Source of the DNA: Caulobacter sp.
GTDB taxonomy: Bacteria; Pseudomonadota; Alphaproteobacteria; Caulobacterales; Caulobacteraceae
Assembly: GCA_017745235.1 (NCBI GenBank)
Contig: JAGHZU010000001.1
Location: 186,001-250,000, forward strand
Direction of reading: 5' to 3'
DNA: 64,000 bases
Part shown: piece after piece, positions 36,044 to 47,716 of the stretch
Numbering within the stretch: position 1 is the first letter of the stretch
How the letters are laid out: each line of letters begins with the position of its first letter
Program-made: the position numbers and the translations under genes
The notes under the pieces: generated by a model
Databases searched by the model: none
What the model was told of the DNA's origin: nothing
The model's input: only the letters and a program-made list of their open reading frames with translations

Positions 36044-38803
36044 TCAGAAGCTCAGCTGGACGCCGGCGCGGAAGGTGCGGCCGTAGCGCTCGTTCTCGCC
36101 CAGGTGATGGTCCTGGCCCACGAAGGTGCGCCAGGATTCGTCGTTGAGGTTGGAGCCTTCCACGAAGATACTGGCCGCCTTGCCGAAGGCGTAGGCGATG
36201 CGGGCGTCGACCTGGCCGTGGTCGTCCCACCAGACGTCCGAGTTCTGGTCCGCGCCCAGGGTGTAGAGGAACTTCGAGCGGTAGGAGTAGGCCACGCGGG
36301 CCGACAAGCCGTACTTCTCGTAGAACAGCTGGGCCGTGCCCACGGTCTTGGACTGCTGGGCCAGGGGCAGGCTGTCGATGTTGCGCCCGGGCACGCCCTT
36401 CAGCGACGAGTCGATCAGGGCCAGGTTCACGCCCACCCCGAAGCCGTCCAGAGGGCCGGGCAGGAAGCTGAACTGCGACTGGATGTTGAACTCCAGGCCC
36501 GCGACGCTGGCCTTGCTGGCGTTCAGGGGCGTGGTCACCGCCGCGCCGGTCAGGGCCACGCCGCCATACGTGCCGTTCTGGTTCAGCAGGGTCTGGGTGA
36601 AGATCGGGTCCTTGATGTCCTTGAAGAACGCCGCGACCGAGATCACGCCCTGACCGGGCAGGTAGTATTCCACCGCCGCGTCGAGATTGGTCGAGGTCAG
36701 GGGCTTCAGGTTCGGATTGCCCTGGGTGACGGTGTCGGCGGTGGCGTCCACCGTGATGGCCGGCGCCAACTGCACATAGTCGGGACGGCCGATCGCCGTG
36801 GTCGCGGCCGCGCGAACCACGAGGCGGTCGTTGACGTCGACCTTGGCGTTCAGGCCGGGGAACCAGTTGGTGTACTTGTTCGAGCCGGCGGCGTCGGGGC
36901 CGCGCGTGCTGGTGGTGGCGTTGTAGGTGGGCGCGCTGTAGTCGCCGTCGGTGGTTTCCACGCGCACGCCGGGCGTCAGGGTGAACCGGCCCAGCTTCAG
37001 CGTGGCCATGGCGTAGCCGGCGTAGATTTTTTCCGACACGTCGTAGTCGCTGAGCAGCGAGGTGCTGAGCGACTTGGCCGCGTTCAGTTTCAGCGTCCCG
37101 GGATTGGCCGTCACATAGGCCTGGGCGGCGTCATAGTTGACCAGCGGGCCGAAGGCGTAGCGGCCATCGTACACCGAGGCCAGGCTGGACGGATTGAGGG
37201 CGGCCAGGGTGAAGGCCGTCGAGCCCGGATCGTAGGTCTGGTACTCGCGATCATTGGTCTTGGAGCGGTCGATGATCTTGGCGCCGACCTTCAGCGTGCT
37301 GTCCTGGCTGATCATGGCCAGCGGATAGCTGTAGTCGATGCGAGCCTGCTTCAGCTCCTCGACGGCCTTGCGGTGATCGTAGTTGGTGCTCTTGAAGACG
37401 TAGTTGGCCGCATCGTAGGCGCTGGCGCCCGGCGTCACCTGGAACAGCACGTCGGACAGGTCGAACGTCCCGGTCATGGTTTTGCCGGTGGCGAACTGGA
37501 ACTCGCTGCGCAGCGGGTCGGTCTTTTCGGCCCGGCTGTAGGCGGCGTCCAGCTCCAGGCTGCCGACCGGAAGGGCGAAGCGGCCGCCGGCCGAGACGGT
37601 CTTGGTGTTGTCGTCCTCGTTGCGGCGACGCACGTAACGGGTTCCCGTCGCCTTGGTGAACGAGCCGGTGGTCGCCGAGGTCGAGGTGATCGTGCCGGCG
37701 ATGGGCAGGCGGAAGCGGTCGCGGGTCTCGTGATCGGTGAACTTCGAGTACGAGCTGCGCAGGTACAACTGAACGTCGTCGTTCGGACGCCAGTCGAAGT
37801 TGCCGGTGAAGCCGGTGCGCTCGCGGGTCAGATTGTAGTCGCGCAAATCGAAGTCGGCCGGGACCGGGTTGCCGTTGGCGGTCGTCCACGAAGCGCCGGC
37901 CACGTTTTGCGACTCGACCGGACGCTTGGAATAGTTGGCCGAGACCACCGCGCCGAACTGGCCGCCGGGGCCGAACGTGCCGCCCAGGACCGCATCGGCC
38001 TCGTAGGGGTTCTTGTCGTTCAGGTCGAACTGGCCGTAGGCGCCGCGTGCGCCGCCGAACACGCCGTGGCGGTCGAAGGCGCTGAGGGTGACGATGTCGA
38101 CCTGGCCGGCGATGGCGCTGGCGTCCAGGTCCGGCGTCAGGGTCTTGATGACCTTGACCGAACCGATCATCGCCGAGGGAATGTCGTCCAGCTTGACCTG
38201 GCGGCTGTCGGGCTCGGGCGCCGCGGCCGTCTGACCGTTGACCGTGACGTTGACGTAGCGCGGGTCGACGCCGCGGATGATGACGTAGCGCCCCTCGCCC
38301 TGGTCGTTGGCCACCGACACGCCCGGAAGGCGGCGCACGGCCTCGGCGACGTTCTGGTCGGGCAGCTTGCCCACGTCGTTGGCGTACAGGGCCTCGACGA
38401 TGTTGTCCGAGACCTTCTTGACCTGCAGCGAGCGGCGCTCGGCGGCGCGGGCGCTGGAGACCACCAGCTCGGCCACTTCGTAGGCCGGAGTCATGGTCAC
38501 GGTCACCTCGGCCGGCTTGGCCTCGTCCAGGGAGACAGGGGCGCTGGCGACCCCGTAGCCGATATAGGCCACCGCCACGGTCCGGGCGCCGGCCGGCAGG
38601 TCCGACAGGGTGAAGCGGCCGTCGGGGCCGGCGATGGCCAGGCGATCACCCACCGCCACCGAGGCGCCGGGCAACGGGGCGCCGGCGGCGTCGACCACGC
38701 GACCGCGCAGGTCGGCCGCCAGGGCCGGCGCGGACACGGCCAGCGAAACGAGCGCCAGGGCGCTCACGCGGCGCAGCAAGGCGCCCTTGGTGGTGATGGT
38801 CAT
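36044..38803 (-). CDS. TonB-dependent receptor with carboxypeptidase-regulatory-like N-terminal domain
   Basis: 919 residues. Signal peptide (to about residue 30, ALAAD), an N-terminal carboxypeptidase-regulatory-like domain (LRGRVVDAAGAPLPGASVAVGD, about 31-110), a TonB-box and plug (LPDQNVAEAVRRLPGVSVANDQGEGRYVIIRGVD), and a beta-barrel ending in Phe (GVQLSF). This architecture is typical of the Caulobacter and Bacteroidetes receptors for carbohydrates or related compounds, but the ligand is not readable. Upstream lies an inverted repeat (38912-38927), downstream a terminator. Confidence 0.93.
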   Translation of the reverse strand: MTITTKGALLRRVSALALVSLAVSAPALAADLRGRVVDAAGAPLPGASVAVGDRLAIAGPDGRFTLSDLPAGARTVAVAYIGYGVASAPVSLDEAKPAEVTVTMTPAYEVAELVVSSARAAERRSLQVKKVSDNIVEALYANDVGKLPDQNVAEAVRRLPGVSVANDQGEGRYVIIRGVDPRYVNVTVNGQTAAAPEPDSRQVKLDDIPSAMIGSVKVIKTLTPDLDASAIAGQVDIVTLSAFDRHGVFGGARGAYGQFDLNDKNPYEADAVLGGTFGPGGQFGAVVSANYSKRPVESQNVAGASWTTANGNPVPADFDLRDYNLTRERTGFTGNFDWRPNDDVQLYLRSSYSKFTDHETRDRFRLPIAGTITSTSATTGSFTKATGTRYVRRRNEDDNTKTVSAGGRFALPVGSLELDAAYSRAEKTDPLRSEFQFATGKTMTGTFDLSDVLFQVTPGASAYDAANYVFKSTNYDHRKAVEELKQARIDYSYPLAMISQDSTLKVGAKIIDRSKTNDREYQTYDPGSTAFTLAALNPSSLASVYDGRYAFGPLVNYDAAQAYVTANPGTLKLNAAKSLSTSLLSDYDVSEKIYAGYAMATLKLGRFTLTPGVRVETTDGDYSAPTYNATTSTRGPDAAGSNKYTNWFPGLNAKVDVNDRLVVRAAATTAIGRPDYVQLAPAITVDATADTVTQGNPNLKPLTSTNLDAAVEYYLPGQGVISVAAFFKDIKDPIFTQTLLNQNGTYGGVALTGAAVTTPLNASKASVAGLEFNIQSQFSFLPGPLDGFGVGVNLALIDSSLKGVPGRNIDSLPLAQQSKTVGTAQLFYEKYGLSARVAYSYRSKFLYTLGADQNSDVWWDDHGQVDARIAYAFGKAASIFVEGSNLNDESWRTFVGQDHHLGENERYGRTFRAGVQLSF

Positions 38804-38911
38804 CGGATGCCCCCGGGTTCGCCGCGCAGGTCACGCGGTCTCTGGTCGGGGCTGTAGACGGGCGCTGTTGCCGTCCCGCGACGAAACGACGACGCGGACA
38901 CGTAGGTTTTG

Positions 38912-38927
38912 CGTCACGCTTGTGACG
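38912..38927. promoter_or_regulatory. Inverted repeat CGTCAC-N4-GTGACG
   Basis: Six-base arms (38912-38917 and 38922-38927) spaced by GCTT. It is about 110 bases before the second TonB receptor start and 35 bases after the stop of the receiver protein, so it is either an operator of the receptor or a weak terminator of the upstream gene. No T-run. Confidence 0.35.
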
Positions 38928-38962
38928 GCGTTGTGGACAGGATGGGACGCTGGAGTGAGGCG

Positions 38963-39754
38963 TCAGGCCGCCCGTGAGCCGCCGTCGTCGGTCATGAAGC
39001 CCATCAAGGCGTCGATGCGGGTCACCAGTTCGTTGCGGGCCATGCCGCCGGCTGTGCACGCCTCCAGGGCGTTGGCGGCTTCGATCAGGCGCGGGTCCTT
39101 GACCGCCTCGCCCACGCGCTTCAGTTCCTGGGCCTGGGCGGTGAGGGCGCGGCGGGCCTGGGCCGGATCCGTGTCCAGGGCCTGGGCGGCCGACTTGACG
39201 ATGCGCAGGGCCTGGGACAGGCGCGCGGCGGGCGTGCCGGCGGCGTCGGCCTTGCGCTTGCGCGGCCCCTTGTATTCGGCCGAGTTGAAGCGGCGGCGAT
39301 CGGGTCCGACGTATTGCACGGCCTCGACCCAGTCGCGCGGCTTCAGGGTCACGGCTTCCAGGCGGCGTTCCAGATCCTTGATCGTGAACGGCTTGCGCAT
39401 GAACTCATGGATGCCTGCGTCGCGCGCGCCGAAGATCGCCTCGGCCGTAGCCTCGGCGGTGCACATGATGATCGGGTTCTCGCGGCAGGCCAGGTCGCTG
39501 CGGCGGATCTTGCGGGCCAGGGCCAGGCCGTCGCAACCCACCGAGGCGTGCTCCACGAAGATCAGCATCGGATCGACCGTGCGGGCCATGCCCCAGGCCG
39601 CCTCGATCGTGGGCGCGCTGAAGATCTGGACGTTGCCCACGTGGCGCAGCTGGTCGGCCAGCAGTCGCACGGCGGCATTGTTCGGATCGACGATGAGCAC
39701 GCGCTGCATCTTCGCCGCGATACGCTGCAGGGTGCGGATATTGCCGTCGAACAC
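38963..39754 (-). CDS. CheY-like receiver protein with Glu at the phosphoacceptor position
   Basis: 263 residues from a GTG at 39754 (GGAG eleven bases upstream). A receiver domain at about 17-135 has D23 (LIVDPNN), T99 (MCTAEA) and K121 (MRKPF), but the aligned phosphoacceptor is E68 in LIFVEHASVGCDG, not Asp. A YVGPDRRRF linker and a helical C-terminal domain (about 175-263) follow. Glu in that place often mimics the phosphorylated state, so the protein may be constitutively active or a pseudoreceiver. Output partner unknown. The 395-residue unknown gene is upstream on the same strand. Confidence 0.85.
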   Translation of the reverse strand: MFDGNIRTLQRIAAKMQRVLIVDPNNAAVRLLADQLRHVGNVQIFSAPTIEAAWGMARTVDPMLIFVEHASVGCDGLALARKIRRSDLACRENPIIMCTAEATAEAIFGARDAGIHEFMRKPFTIKDLERRLEAVTLKPRDWVEAVQYVGPDRRRFNSAEYKGPRKRKADAAGTPAARLSQALRIVKSAAQALDTDPAQARRALTAQAQELKRVGEAVKDPRLIEAANALEACTAGGMARNELVTRIDALMGFMTDDGGSRAA

Positions 39755-39845
39755 GACCCGAAGGCTCCAAAGGTGAGTCGGAGGCAGGTTAGACGGCCGA
39801 TGGTAAAAATCCGCTTGATGCGGCCGAGGTGCGACAGAACGTCCT

Positions 39846-41033
39846 TCAGACGTTGAGGCTGACGCTCAATCCGCTGTCGAAATCCTGCAGGATGTCGACA
39901 GCTTCGTCCACGTCGGCCACGGGGGTCTGGCCCTCCGGGAAGCGATAGCGCCAGAAGCTGGCGATATGGGCGATCACCCCGACCTTCTCGCCCAGCGACA
40001 GGAACATGTCGGGCGCGCGCAGCAGGAACTCGCGGAAGGCCTGGGGACGGCCGTTGTCGATCAGATCCTCGAACGCCTGGTCATAGACGGCCAGCGCGCG
40101 AAGGATGGCGGTGCGCTCGGCGATCACCCCGCGCCGCAGCCGCTTGCGCGTCTCCTCGATGAAGCGCGAGGTTTCCGGATCGCGGGCGCCGGTCACGACC
40201 AGACGGCCGATCTCGCCGCTCACCGTCTCCAGCTCGGGCCAAAGCCGCGTCAGCATCCACTTGTAATAGAGGAAGCCCTTCCAGCTGAAGACACCCTCCT
40301 TGAAGCTTTCGCCGTCCATGACCAGCGTCTCGCGCAGCGGCTCCAGCCGCTCGTCGACATCGGTGGACAGCAGGGCCTCGACCAGACGGGCGGCGTGGGC
40401 GCCGCCGACGACCCGACCCGAGCCCTGGTAGGCCAGATTGATCAGGCGCGAGATCTGCACCGAAACGAAGCTCTGCATCTGCTCCAGGTCGCCGCTCGAC
40501 AGGGCGAAGTAGCAGGGCGACACCATCTGGCCATGACGGCGCAGGTGCTCGCGCAGCAGGAAGGGATCCAGCGACGGCAGCTGGTCGATCATCCGCAGCA
40601 CCGCCAGGTCGCGGGCCATGTCGCTGTGCTCGTTGCAGGCCTCGCGCAGCAGGTCCACCCAGCCGCGCTGGCCCACGAAGAATGACTGGCCGCCCAGGCC
40701 CAGGTCGCTGCGCTCGAACGGGATGATGATCTTGGTGGCGGTGGGCCGGGCCTCGTCGAACAGGAAGATGTCGTCGGTCCTCAGGCGGTGCTTGACCACC
40801 AGCGCCGTGTTGAGGATCCGGTTGCGGAACATCGGAGCTTCGGCGTGGTCGGGCCGATGCCCGCTCTGGGCCGCGATCGACAGCAGGTTCAGCACCCGGC
40901 TGGTCGACGCCGTGCGCTCCAGCGCGCGCAGGCTGCGCGTCAGGCGATCGGCCTTGTTGACGACCTTCATCAGGCGACGCGCGACGGCCAATGACAGCGA
41001 ACCTCCTCCGGGGAAGCCGCCGTCATAAGCCAT
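39846..41033 (-). CDS. Conserved protein of unknown function (Caulobacterales-type)
   Basis: 395 residues, soluble, largely helical, rich in Arg and Leu; no TM segments and no catalytic motif I can name. Notable stretches are VVKHRLRTDDIFLFDEARPTATKI, a GGQSFFVGQRGWVDLLREACN segment and an IGRLVVTGARDPETSRF block. The ATG at 41033 has an AGCAGG-like site; an internal ATG 21 codons later (VVNKADRL) is possible. It lies upstream of the receiver protein on the same strand, 91 bases apart, suggesting a functional link. A CtrA-like TTAG-N7-TTAG motif lies just before the start. Confidence 0.75.
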   Translation of the reverse strand: MAYDGGFPGGGSLSLAVARRLMKVVNKADRLTRSLRALERTASTSRVLNLLSIAAQSGHRPDHAEAPMFRNRILNTALVVKHRLRTDDIFLFDEARPTATKIIIPFERSDLGLGGQSFFVGQRGWVDLLREACNEHSDMARDLAVLRMIDQLPSLDPFLLREHLRRHGQMVSPCYFALSSGDLEQMQSFVSVQISRLINLAYQGSGRVVGGAHAARLVEALLSTDVDERLEPLRETLVMDGESFKEGVFSWKGFLYYKWMLTRLWPELETVSGEIGRLVVTGARDPETSRFIEETRKRLRRGVIAERTAILRALAVYDQAFEDLIDNGRPQAFREFLLRAPDMFLSLGEKVGVIAHIASFWRYRFPEGQTPVADVDEAVDILQDFDSGLSVSLNV

Positions 41034-41039
41034 GGCCTG

Positions 41040-41054
41040 CTAAGCAATCGCTAA
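41040..41054 (-). promoter_or_regulatory. CtrA-like motif TTAG-N7-TTAG
   Basis: On the minus strand TTAG-CGATTGC-TTAG deviates from the CtrA consensus TTAA-N7-TTAA by one base per half-site. It is only about 7 bases from the start of the 395-residue gene, an unusual place for an activator site. Weak evidence. Confidence 0.25.
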
Positions 41055-41101
41055 TCAACGCTTGGCGAAGTCGCGAGCCACCAACGCCGAAGTCGTCCGC
41101 C

Positions 41102-41404
41102 TTACTTCAGAAAGAGGCCCGTGACGTTGGCATGATGCCCCTCACAAACACCGTCGCTATAGCGGATAGCCACCCTGCGGCCAGCCAAGTGCGCCGACAC
41201 CGCCAGAGACAGAATCGCCGTTTGGCTGGGATTGGACAGCGGAACCTCAGCCGACGAGCCGTCGGCGAAGGTCAACCAGATCACCCCCGCATAGCCGGCG
41301 AAGACCGAGGCCATCGACACTTCACAGGTCGTCTCCGCCTGCGCCGTTGCGGCGGCTGACCATGCACCTAAGCTGATGAGCAGTAGCAGCAACGACCGTT
41401 TCAT
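41102..41404 (-). CDS. Small secreted protein, atypical codon use
   Basis: 100 residues. A signal peptide (MKRSLLLLLISLGAWSAAATAQA) is followed by about 77 residues with two Cys in the mature part (TTCEVS and GVCEGHH), which can form a disulfide. Pattern: FADGSSAEVPLSNPSQTAILSLAVSAHLAGRRVAI. The codons include CTA, TTA and GGT, rare in this genome, and the surrounding 400 bases are lower in G+C, hinting at recent acquisition. The fold may be an OB-like small domain; that is a guess. It lies between the unknown gene and purA on the same strand. Confidence 0.75.
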   Translation of the reverse strand: MKRSLLLLLISLGAWSAAATAQAETTCEVSMASVFAGYAGVIWLTFADGSSAEVPLSNPSQTAILSLAVSAHLAGRRVAIRYSDGVCEGHHANVTGLFLK

Positions 41405-41497
41405 GACGTCCCCCAAAAATGCGGTCGCTTATGTCATGCCCAGCCATTCCCGCCAAGGTGGAGTGAAACGCTCGCCGCGACCTCGGACGCCGAACCC

Positions 41498-42784
<1,287 letters not shown>

Positions 42785-42917
42785 GTTCAGATATGCCTTA
42801 TCACCTGCCGAAAGGCGCCCGCGGCCCTTCGACAGGACTCGGCGGCGGACGTTTCATCTCTTGTGATCGGCGCAGCGGCCCGCCTCGCCAAATGGCATGG
42901 GAAAGGGGCCGCCCGGT

Positions 42918-43526
42918 TCAGAACTTGTAGACCAGCCGGACCCCCGCGTCGTCAAGCCCCTGGTTCTTGCCGTGGTGGAAGATCTGGCCGTTCGACAGGT
43001 GGGTGTAGCTGAGTTCGGCGGCCCAGCGGTCGTTGAAGTCGTAGCCCAGCGCCAGTTCCGGCTCGAACAGCACCTTCGAGCCGAAGTCGATGCGGGTGTT
43101 GTAGAGCTTCAGGCGGCGCTGGATCTCCTCGGGGCTCAGGCCAGGAGCGTTGACGGGCGGCAGGCCGGTCTCGCCGTCGGTGTAGGCCAGGCCCATGCCC
43201 GGACGGAAATAGAAGCCGCCCGGCTTGCCCAGTTCGATGCGCCAGTCGAAGCCCGCCGCCACGAAGTTGGACGTGTTCTTGCTGTTGATCGAGACCATGG
43301 CGTGAACCTGGGGCTTGCCCAGCCAACGCAGGCTCTCGATGCGGTTGGTGCGGTAGCCGAGATGAACGTCCACCCCGCTCTCGCGCCCGGCCGCGCCCAG
43401 GCCGACGGCGTCGCCGATAAAGGTGACGTCATGCTTGTAGACGCCGACGAAGGCCTCACCAGCGAACGCAGGCGCGGCGGCGGCCACGGCGGCGCAGGCC
43501 GCGGCGGCGAACAGGGCTTTCTTCAC
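42918..43526 (-). CDS. PagL-like lipid A 3-O-deacylase
   Basis: 202 residues. The GTG at 43526 with GGGGAGC eight bases upstream begins a signal peptide (MKKALFAAAACAAVAAA, cleaved after AFA). The rest is an outer-membrane beta-barrel of the PagL acyloxyacyl hydrolase type: the C-terminal ELSYTHLSNGQIFHH and GVRLVYKF carry the catalytic H-x-S pair of this family. PagL removes the 3-O-linked acyl chain of lipid A, modulating the surface. Divergent from the dehydratase gene. It may act on lipid A of this strain; activity not proved. Confidence 0.82.
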   Translation of the reverse strand: MKKALFAAAACAAVAAAAPAFAGEAFVGVYKHDVTFIGDAVGLGAAGRESGVDVHLGYRTNRIESLRWLGKPQVHAMVSINSKNTSNFVAAGFDWRIELGKPGGFYFRPGMGLAYTDGETGLPPVNAPGLSPEEIQRRLKLYNTRIDFGSKVLFEPELALGYDFNDRWAAELSYTHLSNGQIFHHGKNQGLDDAGVRLVYKF

Positions 43527-43623
43527 GGAATGCTCCCCAGCAAGATCGTGCGCTCTCTTATCGCCGGAACGGTCGAGCTCGCAAAGGGTTTCGGCGGTGA
43601 CCGGAGCACTATAAACCGTGGCC

Positions 43624-44613
43624 ATGAGCGCCTCCCCTTCCGTCAACCTGGCCGATGTCCAGGCCGCCGCCGCCCGCCTGCAAGGCCTAGCCGTTCACAC
43701 GCCGCTGATCGAGAGCCCCGCGCTGAACGAGCGCCTGGGCGGGCGAGTGTTCCTCAAGCCCGAGACCCTGCAACGGGCGGGAGCCTTCAAGTTCCGGGGG
43801 GCCTACAACCGCCTGTCGCAACTGTCCGAGGACGAGCGCAAACGCGGCGTGGTGGCCTTCTCGTCCGGCAACCACGCCCAGGGCGTGGCCCTGGCCGCGA
43901 GGCTGGTCGGCTGTCCGGCCCTGATCGTCATGCCCAGCGACGCGCCGGCGGTGAAGGTCGAGGCCACCCGCGGCTACGGCGCTGAGATCCGCCTCTACGA
44001 CCGCTTCACCGAGGATCGCATCGCCATCGCCCAGGAGATCGCCGACCAGCGCGGTTGCGTGGTCGTGCCGTCCTACGACGACCCACGCATCATCGCCGGC
44101 CAGGGCACGGTGGGGCTGGAGATCGTCGATCAGGCCCGCGCCCTGGGCGTGGAGCTGGACCGCGTGCTCAGCCCCGTGGGCGGCGGCGGTCTTGTCGCGG
44201 GCGTCTCCACGGCCGTGAAGGGGCTGTCGCCCGCGACGCAGGTCTGGGGCGCCGAGCCCGCCGGCTTCGACGAGACCCGGCGCTCTCTCGAGAGCGGCCA
44301 ACGCGAGACCATCGATCCGGACGCCCGCTCGTTCTGCGACGCGCTGCTGACCCCTGTCCCGGGCGAACTGACCTGGGCGATCAACAGCCAGACCCTCTCG
44401 GGGATCGTCGCGGTGACCGACGCCGAAGTGGCCGAAGCCATGCGATACGCCTTCGCCACCCTGAAGCTGGTGGTCGAACCCGGCGGCTGCGTGGCCCTGA
44501 CCGCGGCGCTGACGGGCAAGATCGACCTTAAGGGGCGGACGGCGGCCATCATCCTGTCGGGCGGCAATGTCGACCCCGACGTCTTCACCCAGGTGCTGCG
44601 CGGCGAGATCTAG
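43624..44613 (+). CDS. Threonine/serine dehydratase-like PLP enzyme
   Basis: 329 residues of the fold-type II PLP family (threonine dehydratase, serine racemase/dehydratase). The PLP Lys is in AFKFRGAYN, the phosphate-binding GGGGL is at SPVGGGGLVAG, and SSGNHAQGVAL is typical. No C-terminal ACT regulatory domain, so it is the catabolic/serine-racemase length, not biosynthetic IlvA. The ATG at 43624 is preferred to a GTG at 43618. The next gene encodes a D-threonine-aldolase-like PLP enzyme, so both fit hydroxy amino acid turnover. Confidence 0.88.
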   Translation: MSASPSVNLADVQAAAARLQGLAVHTPLIESPALNERLGGRVFLKPETLQRAGAFKFRGAYNRLSQLSEDERKRGVVAFSSGNHAQGVALAARLVGCPALIVMPSDAPAVKVEATRGYGAEIRLYDRFTEDRIAIAQEIADQRGCVVVPSYDDPRIIAGQGTVGLEIVDQARALGVELDRVLSPVGGGGLVAGVSTAVKGLSPATQVWGAEPAGFDETRRSLESGQRETIDPDARSFCDALLTPVPGELTWAINSQTLSGIVAVTDAEVAEAMRYAFATLKLVVEPGGCVALTAALTGKIDLKGRTAAIILSGGNVDPDVFTQVLRGEI

Positions 44614-44668
44614 GTCTTGGCCCCTCGCCGGCGCGGACGCTAGGCTCTCTCCAAAGAGGGGAGCCCAC

Positions 44669-45872
44669 ATGAACCTGCCGCCGATCGACGCCCTGCCCCA
44701 GACGCCGCTGCTCGTGGTCGACAAGGCCGCGCTGGAGCGCAACCTGGCGACCATGCAGGCCCGCTGCGACGCCGCCGGCGTGCGGCTGCGGGCGCACGGC
44801 AAGATGCACAAGTGCTCGACCCTGGGCCGGCTGCTGATCGAAGGCGGAGCCGTGGGCCTGTGCGCCCAGACCGTGGGCGAGGCCGAGGTCTTCGTCGCCG
44901 CGGGGATCGCCGACATCCTGGTCACGGCGCCGCCGCCCCCCCTGGGGCGCGACGCGTTTGGCGGCCCTGGCGGCGGGCGGGGCCCGGATCGGGGTCACCG
45001 CCGACGACGCTGGCCAGATCGCGCGCCTGTCGAACGCCGCCGTCGCGGCCGGGACCGTGCTGGACCTGGTGGTCGACCTGGATCTCGGCACCCATCGCAC
45101 CGGCGCCTATCCGGCCGACGCCCTGGACCTGGCTCGCGCCGCCGACGCCGCGCCAGGCCTGCGCTTCGCCGGGCTGCAGGCCTATCTGGGCCACCTGCAG
45201 CACATGGACGACCTTGACCAACGCCGCGCCGCCGACGAGGCGGCCTTCGCCACCCTGCGGGCCACGGCCGCGATCCTGGCCGAAGCCGGCCTGCCCCCCG
45301 GCGTGATCACCGGCGGCGGCACCGGCACCCATGTCCACGATCTGGCCTCCGGCGTGTTCACCGAGCTTCAGGCCGGTTCCTACGCCCTGATGGACGTGGA
45401 GTACGCCGACTGCGGCGCGCCCGGCGGCGGCGACTGGCCCTTCGCACCCGGCCTGTTCATCGCCGCCGCCGTGGTGTCGGACCGGCACAAGAGCCACGTG
45501 GTGGTCGACGCCGGCTTCAAGGCCGTGGCCGTCGACGGCCCCTTCGCCCGGGTGGTGGCCGGGGCCGCGCCCGGCTCGCTATGGCGCCCCATGGGCGACG
45601 AACACGGCCTGATCGCCCACCCGGACCTGATGGCGGTGTTGAAGGCCGGCGGCCGCGACCCGATGGCCTTCGCCCAGGCGGTGGCCCAGGCCGACGCCGA
45701 TCCCGGCCAGCCCCGTCCGGCCGACGCTCCCCGTGTCGGAGAGGTCGTGTGGCTGCAACCGGGACACTGCGACCCGACGATCAATCTCTACGACGCCCTG
45801 CACGTCTGGGACGGCCAGACCCTCGAACGCTGGCCGGTGGACGCCCGGCGGCGGTCGCAGGAACGCCCCTAG
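44669..45872 (+). pseudogene. D-threonine-aldolase/DSD1-like PLP enzyme, frameshifted
   Basis: The N-terminal part (MNLPPIDALPQTPLLVVDKAALERN with the PLP-Lys region RAHGKMHK) and the C-terminal part (GVTADDAGQIARLS to the zinc-site QPGHCDPTINLYD) are in different frames. The switch is in a seven-C run at 44936-44942; removing one C gives VTAPPPPWGATRLAAL and a continuous 400-residue alanine-racemase-fold protein. Members cleave D-threonine/3-hydroxy-D-aspartate or deaminate D-serine, with PLP and zinc. The break may be real or a sequencing error. Confidence 0.82.
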
Positions 45873-45939
45873 CCCCGCCTCCAAAGCCCCGCTAGGGTCC
45901 GCGCCCAACGACAAGATTTCCCTCCTGAGGGTCGAACCG

Positions 45940-47628
<1,689 letters not shown>

Positions 47629-47641
47629 ATCGCCCCCCATC

Positions 47642-47673
47642 CCCGTTTCCCCGGCGAAGACCAGGGAAACGGG
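47642..47673 (+). terminator. Hairpin after M28 peptidase gene
   Basis: CCCGTTTCCC (47642-47651) and GGGAAACGGG (47664-47673) are perfect 10-base arms around 12 bases containing CCGGCGAAGACC, a motif seen in other intergenic repeats of this window. No T-run; it may be a repeat remnant that works as a terminator. Confidence 0.5.
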
Positions 47674-47716
47674 CGAGCTCCCAGTTTACCCCGCGTACCA
47701 CGACGAAGTCCCCCTC

